From NCBI GenBank assembly GCA_044445965.1, contig JBIOEJ010000009.1, positions 1 to 64,000 of the forward strand: a stretch of DNA of 64,000 nucleotides, given 5' to 3'. Under the pieces are notes generated by a model. The model searched no databases and was not told the DNA's origin. It was given only the letters and a program-made list of their open reading frames with translations. Position 1 is the stretch's first letter; each line of letters starts with the position of its first letter. Of this stretch, positions 32,407 to 41,540 are shown piece after piece. This DNA is from GAS188 sp044445965 (GTDB lineage Bacteria > Pseudomonadota > Alphaproteobacteria > Rhizobiales > Beijerinckiaceae). A program made the position numbers and the translations under genes.

Positions 32407-35214
32407 ATGATTCAAATGTCGGGTTTGGTCCGAAAAATTTTGACAAAAGCCGCATTGCCGATTGTTGGTTTTTTCGATCACCACAAATTTCGGCGCTCGC
32501 AACGCCCGTCGCCGCGCTCCGAATTGCCGCGCTCGGGGTTCCTGTTCCTGCGCCACGGGCTTGTTGCGGGATGCGCCGGTTGGGTCTTCGCGGCCTGCTC
32601 TCCGAGCGCGCAGGCTGCTGCCATCTGCCCGACATTGGTGGTGCTGCCGTCGATGCTTCCCATAGTCGTCAGCCCTGGCGGTTCGCTCACCAACACCGGG
32701 CATCTAAACCTCGGCGACCCAGCGCCCAGGGCGGAGATCTGCGTCGATGGCCCATCGAGCAGCGTAACCAACGCGGCGAGCGGCGAGATCGACGCGCTCG
32801 GGGCCAGCGGTCAGTCTGCCATCCTTTCCTTCGGCGATTCGAACGTGCTGACCAATCTCGGCATCATACTTTCCGATCAGAGGGGCAGCGGCATTCGCGT
32901 CACTGGCAATGCGAATGCCATATTGAACGGTGGGCTGATGCGCGGGGGCGCCGAGGATGGCGATGCCATTAGGGTTACCGGAAACGCGAACAGCGTGACC
33001 AATTCCGGAGAGATCGATTCGGCCGGCGTCACCGACGCCGCCGGTATCCGCATCATTGGAGACTCGAACACAATCACAAATAACGGGATCATGAGTTCTG
33101 CTCGAGCGCTGGGAAGTGCCTACGGCATCACGGTCACTGGCTCCTCGAATGTGGTGACCAACACCGGCACGATCCAAGGACAAAATCCGATCACCCAGGT
33201 CGGCGCGTTGATTTCGGTAAGGGGTTCCGGCAATCGCGTCGAGAATTACGGCACGATTTCGTCTGGCGGGCGAGCCATCGAATTCATGGATGCGACAGGT
33301 ATTCCGGCAGGTCCAGGCATTCCCGCAGGCCCAGCTATTGCCGCAGGCAACAACACATTGCTGCTCGGCACGACCTCGCAAATCGCGGGTTTGGTGATCG
33401 CCGCGGGAAGCAACAACACCCTGATTTGGGGCGGCACCGGCAGTGCGAGCTTCGACGTTTCGACGATCGGGCCGCAATATCAGGGCTTCGATGCATTCCG
33501 CAAAGAGGGTAGCTCGACCTGGACGCTCATCGGAACCGGGACCTATGCGGGCGCAACGCTCGTCAATGCCGGCATGCTACAGGTCGACGGCTCGATCGCC
33601 TCGTCGAGCCTGGTGACTGTCAATGCCGGCGCTACGCTCGGCGGCTCGGGAACAGTCGGGACGACTATGGTCGCGAGCGGTGGCACCTTGGCGCCCGGTC
33701 CGGCCGGTGGCGGCATCGGCACCTTGAACGTTGCGGGCAACGTCGCCTTCGCGGCGGGCTCGAGCTTCCAGGTGGTGATCAACGCAAGCCAGGGTAGCAG
33801 GGTCGTCGCCACCGGCACGGCCACCTTGTCGGGCGCGACCGTTCAGGTTCTCGCCGCCAATGGCGCCTTCGTACCCTTGACCCGCTACACCATCCTGACG
33901 GCCAATGGCGGTGTCTCAGGGATATTCGGGCAGCTCACCACCACCTCGAACCTCGCCTTCCTCTCGCCCACCTTGAGTTATGACGCGAACGATGTCTTCC
34001 TCGGCTTTGGGGTTTCGGCGCCCTTCATATCGGCCGCTCTCACACGCAACCAGGCTTCGACGGCGGCCGCCGTGCAGGCGCTCGGCGTCGGCAACCCTGT
34101 GTCCGGCGCAGTGATGGGCCAGAGCGCAGCCGGCGCCCGCCAGGCCTTCGACGCGCTCTCCGGCGAGATGCATGCGAGCGCGGTGACGGCGGCCATGGAG
34201 GATTCGCGCCTGCCGCGCGAGGCGATCCTCGACCGGCTGAACCAGCCCGCGAAGGTTCCGGCGCTCGGCGCGGCGACGACCATGACCGGCGCCTACGCGG
34301 CCGATCTGCCTTCCGGCAAGGGGCCGGCCCTCGCGCCCGTCGAGCTGCGCATGTATCAGCCGCGCATCTTCGGCCTCTGGGGCCAGGGCTTCGGCGATTG
34401 GGGCCATACGGCGAGCGACGGCAACGCCGCTTCGCTTTCGCGCTCGACGGGCGGCTTCATCCTCGGGGCCGACGCGGCGCGGACGATGTCGAACGGCATC
34501 TGGCGGCTCGGTGTCGCTGGCGGCTATACCACCGACAGCTTGAATGTGCGGGCGCGCCTCTCCTCCGGCACCTTCGAGAGCGTGTTCGGCGGCCTCTATG
34601 GCGGGGCGAGCTTCGGGGCGATCGAGCTGCGCGCCGGCGCCCTCTACGGCGCGGACTCGACCTCGACCACGCGCAACATCGTCTTCCCGAACTTCGCCGA
34701 CGCGGCGGGCTCGAGCTATGGCGGCTCGACGGCGCAGGCCTTCGCCGAGGCCGGTTACCGTATCGGCCTCTACGGTCTCGGCTTCAGCCGCGCCAGTCTC
34801 GAGCCCTTCGTCGGGGCGGCCGCCATCCATATCCACCAGAACGGCTTCACCGAGGGCGGCGGCGCCGCCGCGCTGATCGGCTTCGGGCGCAGCTACGACC
34901 TCGCCACCACGACGCTCGGCGTTCGCGCCGAGACCGGCATCGCCGGTTCCTTGCCGCTGACGGCCCGCGCGCTGCTCGGCTGGCGGCACGCCTATGGCGA
35001 TGTGGTGCCGACGGCGCTGATGGCGTTCCAGGGCGGGGCGCAGGCCTTCGGCATCGCCGGCGTGCCGATCGACCGCGACGCCTTGGTCGCCGAGGCAGGC
35101 CTCGACTATGCGGTTTCCTCAATGGTCACGGCCGGCGTTTCCTATTCGGGCCAATACGGCAAGCGCGCCACCGACAATGCCTTCAAGGGGCATCTCGATG
35201 TGAGCTTCTGGTAG
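32407..35214 (+). CDS. Autotransporter (type Va)
   Basis: This is a 935-residue secreted autotransporter. It has a long Arg-rich N-region followed by a leader core (about residues 50-72: LVAGCAGWVFAACSPSAQAA) and a beta-helix passenger of short repeats (NVTNSG / NTITNNG / SNVVTNTGTI pattern). A Pro/Gly-rich patch repeats IPAGPG around residue 300. An autotransporter-associated strand repeat (STWTLIGTGTYAGATLVNAG) is near 365-400. The beta-barrel starts near residue 648 (MYQPRIFGLWGQGF) and ends VSFW, with the terminal aromatic needed for insertion. It may be an adhesin. The passenger has lower GC and codon use unlike neighbours. No serine-protease triad was recognised. Confidence 0.88.
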   Translation: MIQMSGLVRKILTKAALPIVGFFDHHKFRRSQRPSPRSELPRSGFLFLRHGLVAGCAGWVFAACSPSAQAAAICPTLVVLPSMLPIVVSPGGSLTNTGHLNLGDPAPRAEICVDGPSSSVTNAASGEIDALGASGQSAILSFGDSNVLTNLGIILSDQRGSGIRVTGNANAILNGGLMRGGAEDGDAIRVTGNANSVTNSGEIDSAGVTDAAGIRIIGDSNTITNNGIMSSARALGSAYGITVTGSSNVVTNTGTIQGQNPITQVGALISVRGSGNRVENYGTISSGGRAIEFMDATGIPAGPGIPAGPAIAAGNNTLLLGTTSQIAGLVIAAGSNNTLIWGGTGSASFDVSTIGPQYQGFDAFRKEGSSTWTLIGTGTYAGATLVNAGMLQVDGSIASSSLVTVNAGATLGGSGTVGTTMVASGGTLAPGPAGGGIGTLNVAGNVAFAAGSSFQVVINASQGSRVVATGTATLSGATVQVLAANGAFVPLTRYTILTANGGVSGIFGQLTTTSNLAFLSPTLSYDANDVFLGFGVSAPFISAALTRNQASTAAAVQALGVGNPVSGAVMGQSAAGARQAFDALSGEMHASAVTAAMEDSRLPREAILDRLNQPAKVPALGAATTMTGAYAADLPSGKGPALAPVELRMYQPRIFGLWGQGFGDWGHTASDGNAASLSRSTGGFILGADAARTMSNGIWRLGVAGGYTTDSLNVRARLSSGTFESVFGGLYGGASFGAIELRAGALYGADSTSTTRNIVFPNFADAAGSSYGGSTAQAFAEAGYRIGLYGLGFSRASLEPFVGAAAIHIHQNGFTEGGGAAALIGFGRSYDLATTTLGVRAETGIAGSLPLTARALLGWRHAYGDVVPTALMAFQGGAQAFGIAGVPIDRDALVAEAGLDYAVSSMVTAGVSYSGQYGKRATDNAFKGHLDVSFW

Positions 35215-35226
35215 CGGGGCAACCTC

Positions 35227-35303
35227 CGCTCATACCCGCGAAGGCGGGGATACAGGGAAACACCGGGAAGGTCTTGGTCCCCGCCTTCGCGGGGATGAGC
35301 GGA
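35227..35303. repeat. Dispersed twin-hairpin element, family A copy 2
   Basis: Arms 35227-35249 and 35281-35303 are inverted repeats with 22 of 23 matches, and each arm is a CCCGC-GAAG-GCGGG-type hairpin. It starts 12 bases after the autotransporter stop, the same position relative to a plus-strand gene end as copy 1 at 19354. Likely transcript-end structure. Confidence 0.8.
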
Positions 35304-35369
35304 GAGGGTGGTAAGTCCATTTGTGAGCGCGGAGGCGAAATCTGTCCTCCGTCGTCCGTCCTCCGCTCC

Positions 35370-36344
35370 CTACCCGCGCAAATGACAAGCGACCCGGTGC
35401 CCGCTCGCGCTTCCCTTCAGCTCGGGTCTTTCGGTGGCGCAGAGCGGCAATTGCCGGATCGGGCAGCGCGTATGGAAATGGCAGCCTGTCGGCGGGCGGA
35501 TCGGGTTCGGCACGTCGCCCTGCAGCATGATGCGCTTTCGTTTCATCTTCGGATCGGGGATCGGCACGGCCGAGAGCAGCGCCTCCGTGTAGGGATGCAG
35601 CGGGTTGGTGTAGAGGTCGCGCGCCGAGGCGATCTCGACGATGCGGCCGAGATACATCACCGCCACGCGGTCGCTGATATGCTCGACGACCGAGAGGTCA
35701 TGGGCGATGAAGACATAGGTGAGGCTGAACTTCTGCTGCAGGTCCTCGAGCAGATTGATCACCTGCGCCTGGATCGACACGTCGAGCGCCGATACCGGCT
35801 CGTCGCAGATGATCAGCTTCGGCTCCGCCGCGAGCGCCCGGGCGATGCCGATCCTCTGGCGCTGGCCGCCGGAGAACTCATGGGGGTAGCGGCGCATATG
35901 GTCGGATTTCAGCCCCACGGTCTCGAGCAGCGAGACCACCCGGTCTTGGTAGGCCTGCTTGGAATTGGCGAGGCCGTGGATGGTCAAGGCCTCGCCGATG
36001 ATCGCGCCTACCGTCATGCGCGGGTTGAGCGAGGCGTAAGGGTCCTGGAAGATGATCTGCATGTCCCGGCGCAGCGAGCGCAAGGCCTTGTGGTCGAGCG
36101 CGATCACGTCCTTGCCCTCGAACCAGACTTCGCCCGAGGTCGGCTCGATCAGCCGCAGCACGCAGCGGCCGGTCGTCGACTTGCCGCAACCGGATTCCCC
36201 GACCACGCCGAGCGTCTCGCCGGACGCCACCTCGAAGCTCACCTGGTCGACGGCGTGCACCTTGCCGACCTCGCGCCCGATGAGGCCGCCCTTCACCAGG
36301 AAGTTCTTGGTGAGGTCCTTGACGCGCAGGAGGAGCTCGCTCAC
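35370..36344 (-). CDS. Oligopeptide/dipeptide ABC ATPase, DppF type
   Basis: This is a 324-residue ATPase. Walker A GESGCGKST, Q-loop IIFQDPYASLNPRMTVG, signature FSGGQRQRIGIARAL, Walker B LIICDEPVSALDVS, and the oligopeptide C-terminal Fe-S-like Cys region (CHFHTRCPIRQLPLC) are present. It is the last gene of the dppABCDF-type operon and overlaps the DppD-like gene by 4 bases. It works with DppD to power peptide or related solute uptake. Confidence 0.9.
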   Translation of the reverse strand: MSELLLRVKDLTKNFLVKGGLIGREVGKVHAVDQVSFEVASGETLGVVGESGCGKSTTGRCVLRLIEPTSGEVWFEGKDVIALDHKALRSLRRDMQIIFQDPYASLNPRMTVGAIIGEALTIHGLANSKQAYQDRVVSLLETVGLKSDHMRRYPHEFSGGQRQRIGIARALAAEPKLIICDEPVSALDVSIQAQVINLLEDLQQKFSLTYVFIAHDLSVVEHISDRVAVMYLGRIVEIASARDLYTNPLHPYTEALLSAVPIPDPKMKRKRIMLQGDVPNPIRPPTGCHFHTRCPIRQLPLCATERPELKGSASGHRVACHLRG

Positions 36345-37339
36345 GCCACCCTCGCCTCGGGGATCTGCGACAGCACGCAGGCGACCTTATGGCCCTTCGC
36401 GACCTCGCGCAGCGGCGGGGTCTCCTCGCGGCAGACGGCCATGGCGAAGCGGCAGCGCGGCGCGAAGCGGCATCCGGGCGCCGGCCGCAACAGGCTCGGC
36501 ACCACGCCGGCGATCGCCTCGAGCCGCGTCTTGTGGATCGCCGCCGTATCGATGCGCGGAATGGAGCGGATCAGCCCCTGCGTATAGGGGTGGCGCGGAT
36601 TGGCGAAGAGCTCCTCGACGCTCGCCTCCTCCACCACCTTGCCGGCATACATGACGACGACCCGCTGCGCCGTCTCGGCCACTACGCCCATGGCATGGGT
36701 GATCAGCATCATCGCCATGCCGAGGCGCGATTTCATCTCCTGGAGGAGCTCGAGGATCTGCGCCTGGATGGTGACGTCGAGCGCGGTGGTCGGCTCGTCG
36801 GCGATCAGCAGCTGCGGATTGCAGGCGAGCGCCATGGCGATCATGACGCGCTGGCGCATGCCGCCCGAGAATTGATGGGGATAGTCATGCGCGCGCCGTT
36901 CCGGATTGGGGATGTGCACGAGCTTGAGCATCTCGATGGCCTTGTTCATCGCCTCGCGCCCTCTCAGGCCCTCATGCAGCCGCACCACCTCGGCGATCTG
37001 CTCGCCCGCCGTGTAGACGGGGTTCAGCGAGGTCATCGGCTCCTGGAAGACGATGGCGATTTCCTTGGCTCGGATCTTGCTCATTGCCGCGGCGTCGAGC
37101 GGCACGAGATCGCGCCCCCGCCAGAGGATTTCGCCCGCGACGATCTTGCCCGGCGGCATGGCGATCAGCTTCAGCACCGAGAGCGCCGTCACGGTCTTGC
37201 CGCAGCCGGACTCGCCGACCACGCACACCGTCTCGCCGCGCCCGACGCTGATATCGACGCCGTCCACGGCCTGCACCATGCCGTCATCGGTCGAGAAATG
37301 CGTCTTCAGGCCGCGGATTTCGAGCAGAGCCTCGCCCAT
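36341..37339 (-). CDS. Oligopeptide/dipeptide ABC ATPase, DppD type
   Basis: This is an ATPase of about 332 residues. Walker A GESGCGKTV, IVFQEPMTSLNPVYT, signature FSGGMRQRVMIAMAL, Walker B LIADEPTTALDVT and the Cys-bearing tail (CRFAPRCRFAMAVC) are intact. The ATG at 37339 has a GAAGG site at suitable spacing; an in-frame ATG at 37357 is an alternative. It pairs with the following DppF-type ATPase and lies 25 bases after the DppC-type permease. Confidence 0.9.
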   Translation of the reverse strand: MGEALLEIRGLKTHFSTDDGMVQAVDGVDISVGRGETVCVVGESGCGKTVTALSVLKLIAMPPGKIVAGEILWRGRDLVPLDAAAMSKIRAKEIAIVFQEPMTSLNPVYTAGEQIAEVVRLHEGLRGREAMNKAIEMLKLVHIPNPERRAHDYPHQFSGGMRQRVMIAMALACNPQLLIADEPTTALDVTIQAQILELLQEMKSRLGMAMMLITHAMGVVAETAQRVVVMYAGKVVEEASVEELFANPRHPYTQGLIRSIPRIDTAAIHKTRLEAIAGVVPSLLRPAPGCRFAPRCRFAMAVCREETPPLREVAKGHKVACVLSQIPEARVA

Positions 37340-37364
37340 GCGCGCTGTCGCCTTCATCAACCGG

Positions 37365-38312
37365 CTACATGACCCTGCGCGGGTCGAGCACGTCGCGCAG
37401 GCCGTCGCCGATGTAGTTGATGGCGAGCACGGTGAGGAAAATCGCCGCGCCCGGAAACAGCGCCCAATGCGGCGCGAAATCGAGATAGTCCTTGGCGTCG
37501 AACAGGAGGCGGCCCCAGGTCGGCATGTCGGACGGAAATCCGAGGCCGAGGAAGGAGAGCGTCGCTTCGGCGATGATGGCGTCGGCGACGTTTATGGTGC
37601 CCGCCACGATCACCGGCCCGAGCGCGTTCGGCAGGATATGATGCACCACCTGGCGCATCGTCGAAGCGCCGAGGGCGCGCGCGGCCTCCACGAATTCCTT
37701 CTCGCGCAGCGATAGGAACTGCGCCCGCACCAGGCGCGCCACCGGCATCCAGCGAAAGCCGCCGATGACGGCGACGATGAGGATGAAGACCCCGCCTTCC
37801 GGCCCGACCAGCCCTTTCAGCGTATCGCGGAACAGATAGATGATCACGAGCAAGAGCGGCAGTTGCGGCAGGGACAGGAACAAGTCCGTCAACCACATCA
37901 GGGCGGCATCGACGCTGCCGCGCGAGATGCCGGCGAGCGCCCCGATGATGACACCCACGATAAGCGACACCGCCATGGCCGCGAGGCCGACGGCGAGCGA
38001 AATCCGCCCGCCATAGATCATGCGCGCCAGGAGATCCTGGCCGAGATCGTCCGTCCCGAAGGGATGCGCCGGCGTCGGCGGCTGCAACCTGGCGGTGAAG
38101 TCGATATCGTTGATCGTGACGGGCCATAGCGTCGGGCCCAATATCACCGCGAGCGCTATCACTGCCAGGATGATTGCGCTTGTCACGGCGAGGCGGTGGC
38201 GGCGGAAGCGCCGCCAGGCCTCCTGCGCCGGCGACACATAGTGCGTCTGCGGCAGGACAACCGCGCCCGCCGCGGCCTCAGCGGTAGGAGATGCGAGGGT
38301 CGAGCCAGCCAT
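37365..38312 (-). CDS. Oligopeptide/dipeptide ABC permease, DppC type
   Basis: This is a 315-residue permease with a long cytoplasmic N-terminus, the first helix near residues 43-63 (LAVTSAIILAVIALAVILGP), HPFGTDDLGQDLLARMIYGG (family signature) and the docking loop EFVEAARALGASTMRQVVHH. It overlaps the DppB stop by 35 bases. It forms a heterodimer with the DppB-type protein. Confidence 0.9.
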   Translation of the reverse strand: MAGSTLASPTAEAAAGAVVLPQTHYVSPAQEAWRRFRRHRLAVTSAIILAVIALAVILGPTLWPVTINDIDFTARLQPPTPAHPFGTDDLGQDLLARMIYGGRISLAVGLAAMAVSLIVGVIIGALAGISRGSVDAALMWLTDLFLSLPQLPLLLVIIYLFRDTLKGLVGPEGGVFILIVAVIGGFRWMPVARLVRAQFLSLREKEFVEAARALGASTMRQVVHHILPNALGPVIVAGTINVADAIIAEATLSFLGLGFPSDMPTWGRLLFDAKDYLDFAPHWALFPGAAIFLTVLAINYIGDGLRDVLDPRRVM

Positions 38313-39237
38313 AGAGAATGTCTGCGATGAGGTTGAAGGCGATGACGAGACAGGAGAAGACGAAGGTCACCGACATGATGACCGGCGTATCGTTGGCGAG
38401 GATCGAGGAGATCAGCAGCGAGCCGATGCCGGGCACGCGGAAGATCTGCTCGGTGATGATGGCGCCGCCGAAGATCGCCGGCATCTGCAAGGCGACGAGC
38501 GTCACCACAGGGATGAGGGCGTTGCGCACCACGTGCTTGAGCACCACCGCCCCCTCCCGCAGCCCCTTGGAGCGCGCCGTGGTGACATAGTCGAGGCGGA
38601 TCACGTCGAGCACGGCGGAGCGCACATAGCGCGTCCATGAGGCGCCCTGGAACAGTCCGAGCACCGTGATCGGCATGATCGCCTGCCTGAATTCCTCCCA
38701 ATACCAGCGCCAGCCCGTGGCGCTGAGATCGGAGCGGAAGACGAAGGGCAGCCAGTCGAGATAGATCGAGAACAACAAGATGAACAACAGGCCGGTGAAG
38801 AAAGTCGGCAGCGAGAAGCCGATGAAGGCGAAGGTGTTGGCGACCTGATCGAAGAGCGAATAGGGCTTGGTCGCGGCGTAGATGCCGACCGGCAGGGCGA
38901 CCATCAGGGCCAGCACCTGCGACAGGCCGATCACCAACAGCGTGGCCGGCAGCCGCTGCAGGATCAGCGTGTCGACATTGACTCGGCTGACGAAGGAGAA
39001 GCCCCAATCGCCTTGCAGCATCGCCACGAGCCAGTGGAGATAGCGCAAGTAGATCGGGTCGTCCAAGCCGAACTTGGCGCGCAGAGTCGCCGCGACCTCG
39101 GGCGGAACGTTGGGATTCGTCGTGAGCTCACCGAAGGGATCGCCGGGCGCGAGCGCCAGCACCGTGAACAGCACGATGCTGATGCCGAGCAGGCTCGGCA
39201 CCGCGATGAGCAGGCGCCGCAACAAATACTGTCCCAT
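38278..39237 (-). CDS. Oligopeptide/dipeptide ABC permease, DppB type
   Basis: This is a 319-residue permease: YLLRRLLIAVPSLLGISIVL as first helix, LAPGDPFGELTTNPNVPPEV, DPIYLRYLHWLVAMLQGDWG (family signature) and the docking loop DYVTTARSKGLREGAVVLKH. The ATG at 39237 is chosen because the first helix begins there; a longer reading to 39309 adds a charged stretch with no domain. It follows the binding-protein gene by 143 bases and is the first permease of the operon. Confidence 0.9.
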   Translation of the reverse strand: MGQYLLRRLLIAVPSLLGISIVLFTVLALAPGDPFGELTTNPNVPPEVAATLRAKFGLDDPIYLRYLHWLVAMLQGDWGFSFVSRVNVDTLILQRLPATLLVIGLSQVLALMVALPVGIYAATKPYSLFDQVANTFAFIGFSLPTFFTGLLFILLFSIYLDWLPFVFRSDLSATGWRWYWEEFRQAIMPITVLGLFQGASWTRYVRSAVLDVIRLDYVTTARSKGLREGAVVLKHVVRNALIPVVTLVALQMPAIFGGAIITEQIFRVPGIGSLLISSILANDTPVIMSVTFVFSCLVIAFNLIADILYGWLDPRISYR

Positions 39238-39380
39238 TACCGCATCCGCCCCGGAGCGTGATCCCGAGCCGTCCCGGACCTCCTGGTCGGGATCACGCGT
39301 AAGAACCACATGATGGAGCCGCGGCCCGGTTCCATCACGAGCTATCGCGCACTAACAAGCCCGATGCCAGCGCTCGGGCC

Positions 39381-41171
39381 TCACGCCTCGCGGTACCAGT
39401 CCGAGAGCAGCCACAGATTGTTGTCCCAGCCGCTCAGAGGGGCCACGACCTTCTTCTTCACGCCCGCCACGCTCGGTCTGTAGACGACCGGGATGACGAC
39501 GACGTCCGCGATGACCATTTCGTTCATCTTGATGAAGAGCGCGGCGCGCTTGACGGGATCGAGCTCGTTTTCGGAGGCATGGTAGACCGCGTCATAGTCC
39601 GCGTTGCGCCAGCGGACGATGTTGCGGCCCTGATACTTGTTCTCCTTGCTGGCCGCCTCGGTGGACAGGAACTGCTTCATGAATTCACCCGGGTCGGGCT
39701 CGGTCATGGTCGTGGTGTACATCTGCAGGTCGCAGGAGAAATGCGGATAGGTGTCCGGATTGGCGATGTCCGATGAGAAGTATACAGAAGCCGTCACCGA
39801 TTTCAGCTCGACATCGATGCCGGCCTTCTGGCAGGACTGCTTGACGATCGCCTGGTTCTTCTGGCGCGGCGCGTTGATCGACGTCTGGTAGACATATTTG
39901 AGCTTCTTGCCGTCCTTTTCCCGGATGCCGTCAGCGCCGCGCTTCCAGCCCGCCGCGTCGAGGATCTGGTTCGCCTTCTCGATGCTGAATTCCCATTTCG
40001 TCGTCTTCGAGCGATAGCGTTCGGGATTGTTGATGAAATTGGCGGTGGCGAGCCCCGTGCGGCCGTAGATGAACTTCTCGACCGAGCCGCGATCCACGAG
40101 CAGGTTCAAGGCATCGCGCACCGCCTTGTCGCTCAAGGTCGGATGCTTGGACTTGAGGCTCGACTTTTCGCCGTCGACTTCCGTCCAGGGATCGGTGGTG
40201 TTGAGCTGGATATGCTCGATATTGCCGCCATCCAAGATCGACACATGGCCTTGGCCGCCATCCTCGAGCTTCTTAAGGATCTCGTCCTCGACCTGCAGGT
40301 TCCAGGCGAAGTCGTATTCGCCCGTCTGCAGCACGGCGCGCGCGGCGGAGATCGCGTCACCCCCGCCCTTCATCTCGACGGCGTCGAAGTAGGGCCGGTT
40401 GGGCACGTGATAATTGGTGTTGATCTCGCCCGTCAGGAGGTCGCCCGGCTTGAAATCGACGAATTTGAAGGCACCCGTGCCGACGGGCTTGAGATTGGCC
40501 GGCGCGTCGCGGGATTTCGAACCCGAATAGTCTTGGAACAGATGCTTGGGGATGATCATGCCGCGCGTGCCCACGAAGGCATCCGCCCAGTAGGGCGTCG
40601 GCTTCTCGAAGTGGATCTTGATGGTGTAGTCGTCGACCTTCTCGACCTTGATGCTCTTGTAGGTTCCGGTCGTGGTCGCGGCCGTGGCGGGATCGGCGGC
40701 GTATTGCCAATTGAATAGGCAATCATCGGCCGTGAACGGCGCGCCGTCGTGCCATTTGACGTCTTTCTTCAAGGTCCAGGTGACCGTGAGGCCGTCCTTC
40801 GAGATCGTGCCGTCTTCAAAGCTCGGGATCTTGGCGGCGAGGATCGGGGCGAGATTGCCCTCCCCGTCCCAGCCGGCGAGCGGCTCGTAGAAGATGCGCG
40901 AGCCCTCTTGGTCCTTGGTGCCCACGGCGAAATGCGGGTTGAGCAAGGTCGGGGCCTGCCAGAAAAGCGTTTTGAGTAGGCCGCCACCACCAGCCTTGGT
41001 CGGCTTGTAGTTGGATTTGGTTTGCGCCATTGCGACGCCGCAATAGCTCAGCATCTGGCCAGCCATTGGCGCCGTCAGTCCGAGCGCCAGCATTTTGTTG
41101 ACAAAAGAACGGCGAGACATCCGGCCGTCCTTGACCCGCGCGATGAGACCGCGCAATTCCTGTTCTTGCAT
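39381..41171 (-). CDS. Oligopeptide/dipeptide ABC substrate-binding protein
   Basis: This is a 596-residue periplasmic protein of SBP_bac_5 type, longer than typical DppA because of a 17-residue pre-leader. It has a twin-arginine leader (RMSRRSFVNKMLALGLTAPM) and the family body (TLLNPHFAVGTKDQEGSRIF; VTWTLKKDVKWHDGAPFTAD; KAVRDALNLLVDRGSVEKFI). It is the first gene of the minus-strand operon and defines which peptide-like solute is imported, but specificity cannot be read. The first-helix-like core and RR suggest Tat export of a folded protein. Confidence 0.9.
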   Translation of the reverse strand: MQEQELRGLIARVKDGRMSRRSFVNKMLALGLTAPMAGQMLSYCGVAMAQTKSNYKPTKAGGGGLLKTLFWQAPTLLNPHFAVGTKDQEGSRIFYEPLAGWDGEGNLAPILAAKIPSFEDGTISKDGLTVTWTLKKDVKWHDGAPFTADDCLFNWQYAADPATAATTTGTYKSIKVEKVDDYTIKIHFEKPTPYWADAFVGTRGMIIPKHLFQDYSGSKSRDAPANLKPVGTGAFKFVDFKPGDLLTGEINTNYHVPNRPYFDAVEMKGGGDAISAARAVLQTGEYDFAWNLQVEDEILKKLEDGGQGHVSILDGGNIEHIQLNTTDPWTEVDGEKSSLKSKHPTLSDKAVRDALNLLVDRGSVEKFIYGRTGLATANFINNPERYRSKTTKWEFSIEKANQILDAAGWKRGADGIREKDGKKLKYVYQTSINAPRQKNQAIVKQSCQKAGIDVELKSVTASVYFSSDIANPDTYPHFSCDLQMYTTTMTEPDPGEFMKQFLSTEAASKENKYQGRNIVRWRNADYDAVYHASENELDPVKRAALFIKMNEMVIADVVVIPVVYRPSVAGVKKKVVAPLSGWDNNLWLLSDWYREA

Positions 41172-41358
41172 GCTGCGACTCCGTTTTGCGTAAGCTATTG
41201 TTGTTGCTTCATTTTATCGCAGTTGCCTTCTCGACGTGAAGGCAATGTCGAGGAAGGCTAACACAATGAAATTGAAACGCGAAGCCAGCGGTTACGACTG
41301 GTGCGGGAGCCCCGGCCACGCCCCCGCTTTCCGCCGCTTGCGAAATCCGTGCCGCGAT

Positions 41359-41384
41359 GGAGGGTGCGCGTCCCGCGCACCATG
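41359..41384. repeat. Palindromic element, family B copy 2
   Basis: GGAGGGTGCGCGTCCCGCGC followed by ACCATG: the same 8-base-pair stem as at 30463-30481. Downstream context (ATGACCGCGACG, then GCGAGACG) also resembles copy 1, so a unit of about 60-70 bases is shared. Confidence 0.75.
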
Positions 41385-41416
41385 ACCGCGACGCTGGGGG
41401 CGAGACGCTCCCCTCC

Positions 41417-41441
41417 GGAGGGTGCGCGTCCCGCGCACCGT
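41417..41441. repeat. Palindromic element, family B copy 3
   Basis: Identical stem to copy 2 (GGTGCGCG-TCC-CGCGCACC), only about 57 bases from it and in the same direction. The context after it differs (no ATG). Confidence 0.7.
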
Positions 41442-41540
41442 CCCCTAGCTAATTGTTCTTGCATTGTTCGAAATATTACCCTATATGAGGAGCTAGGGTC
41501 CCCGTTGGGGACGAGATTATCCGGACATCGGAGCAAGGCC

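Larger units (their letters stand above)
41172..41540. other. Gap with repeat copies and upstream promoter of the Dpp operon
   Basis: The 369-base gap has an AT-richer part next to the binding-protein start (likely its promoter), then two family B palindromes (41359-41384, 41417-41441) and a small hairpin GTCCCC-GTT-GGGGAC (41498-41512) before the DUF5681 gene. No gene was recognised in it on either strand. Confidence 0.6.
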
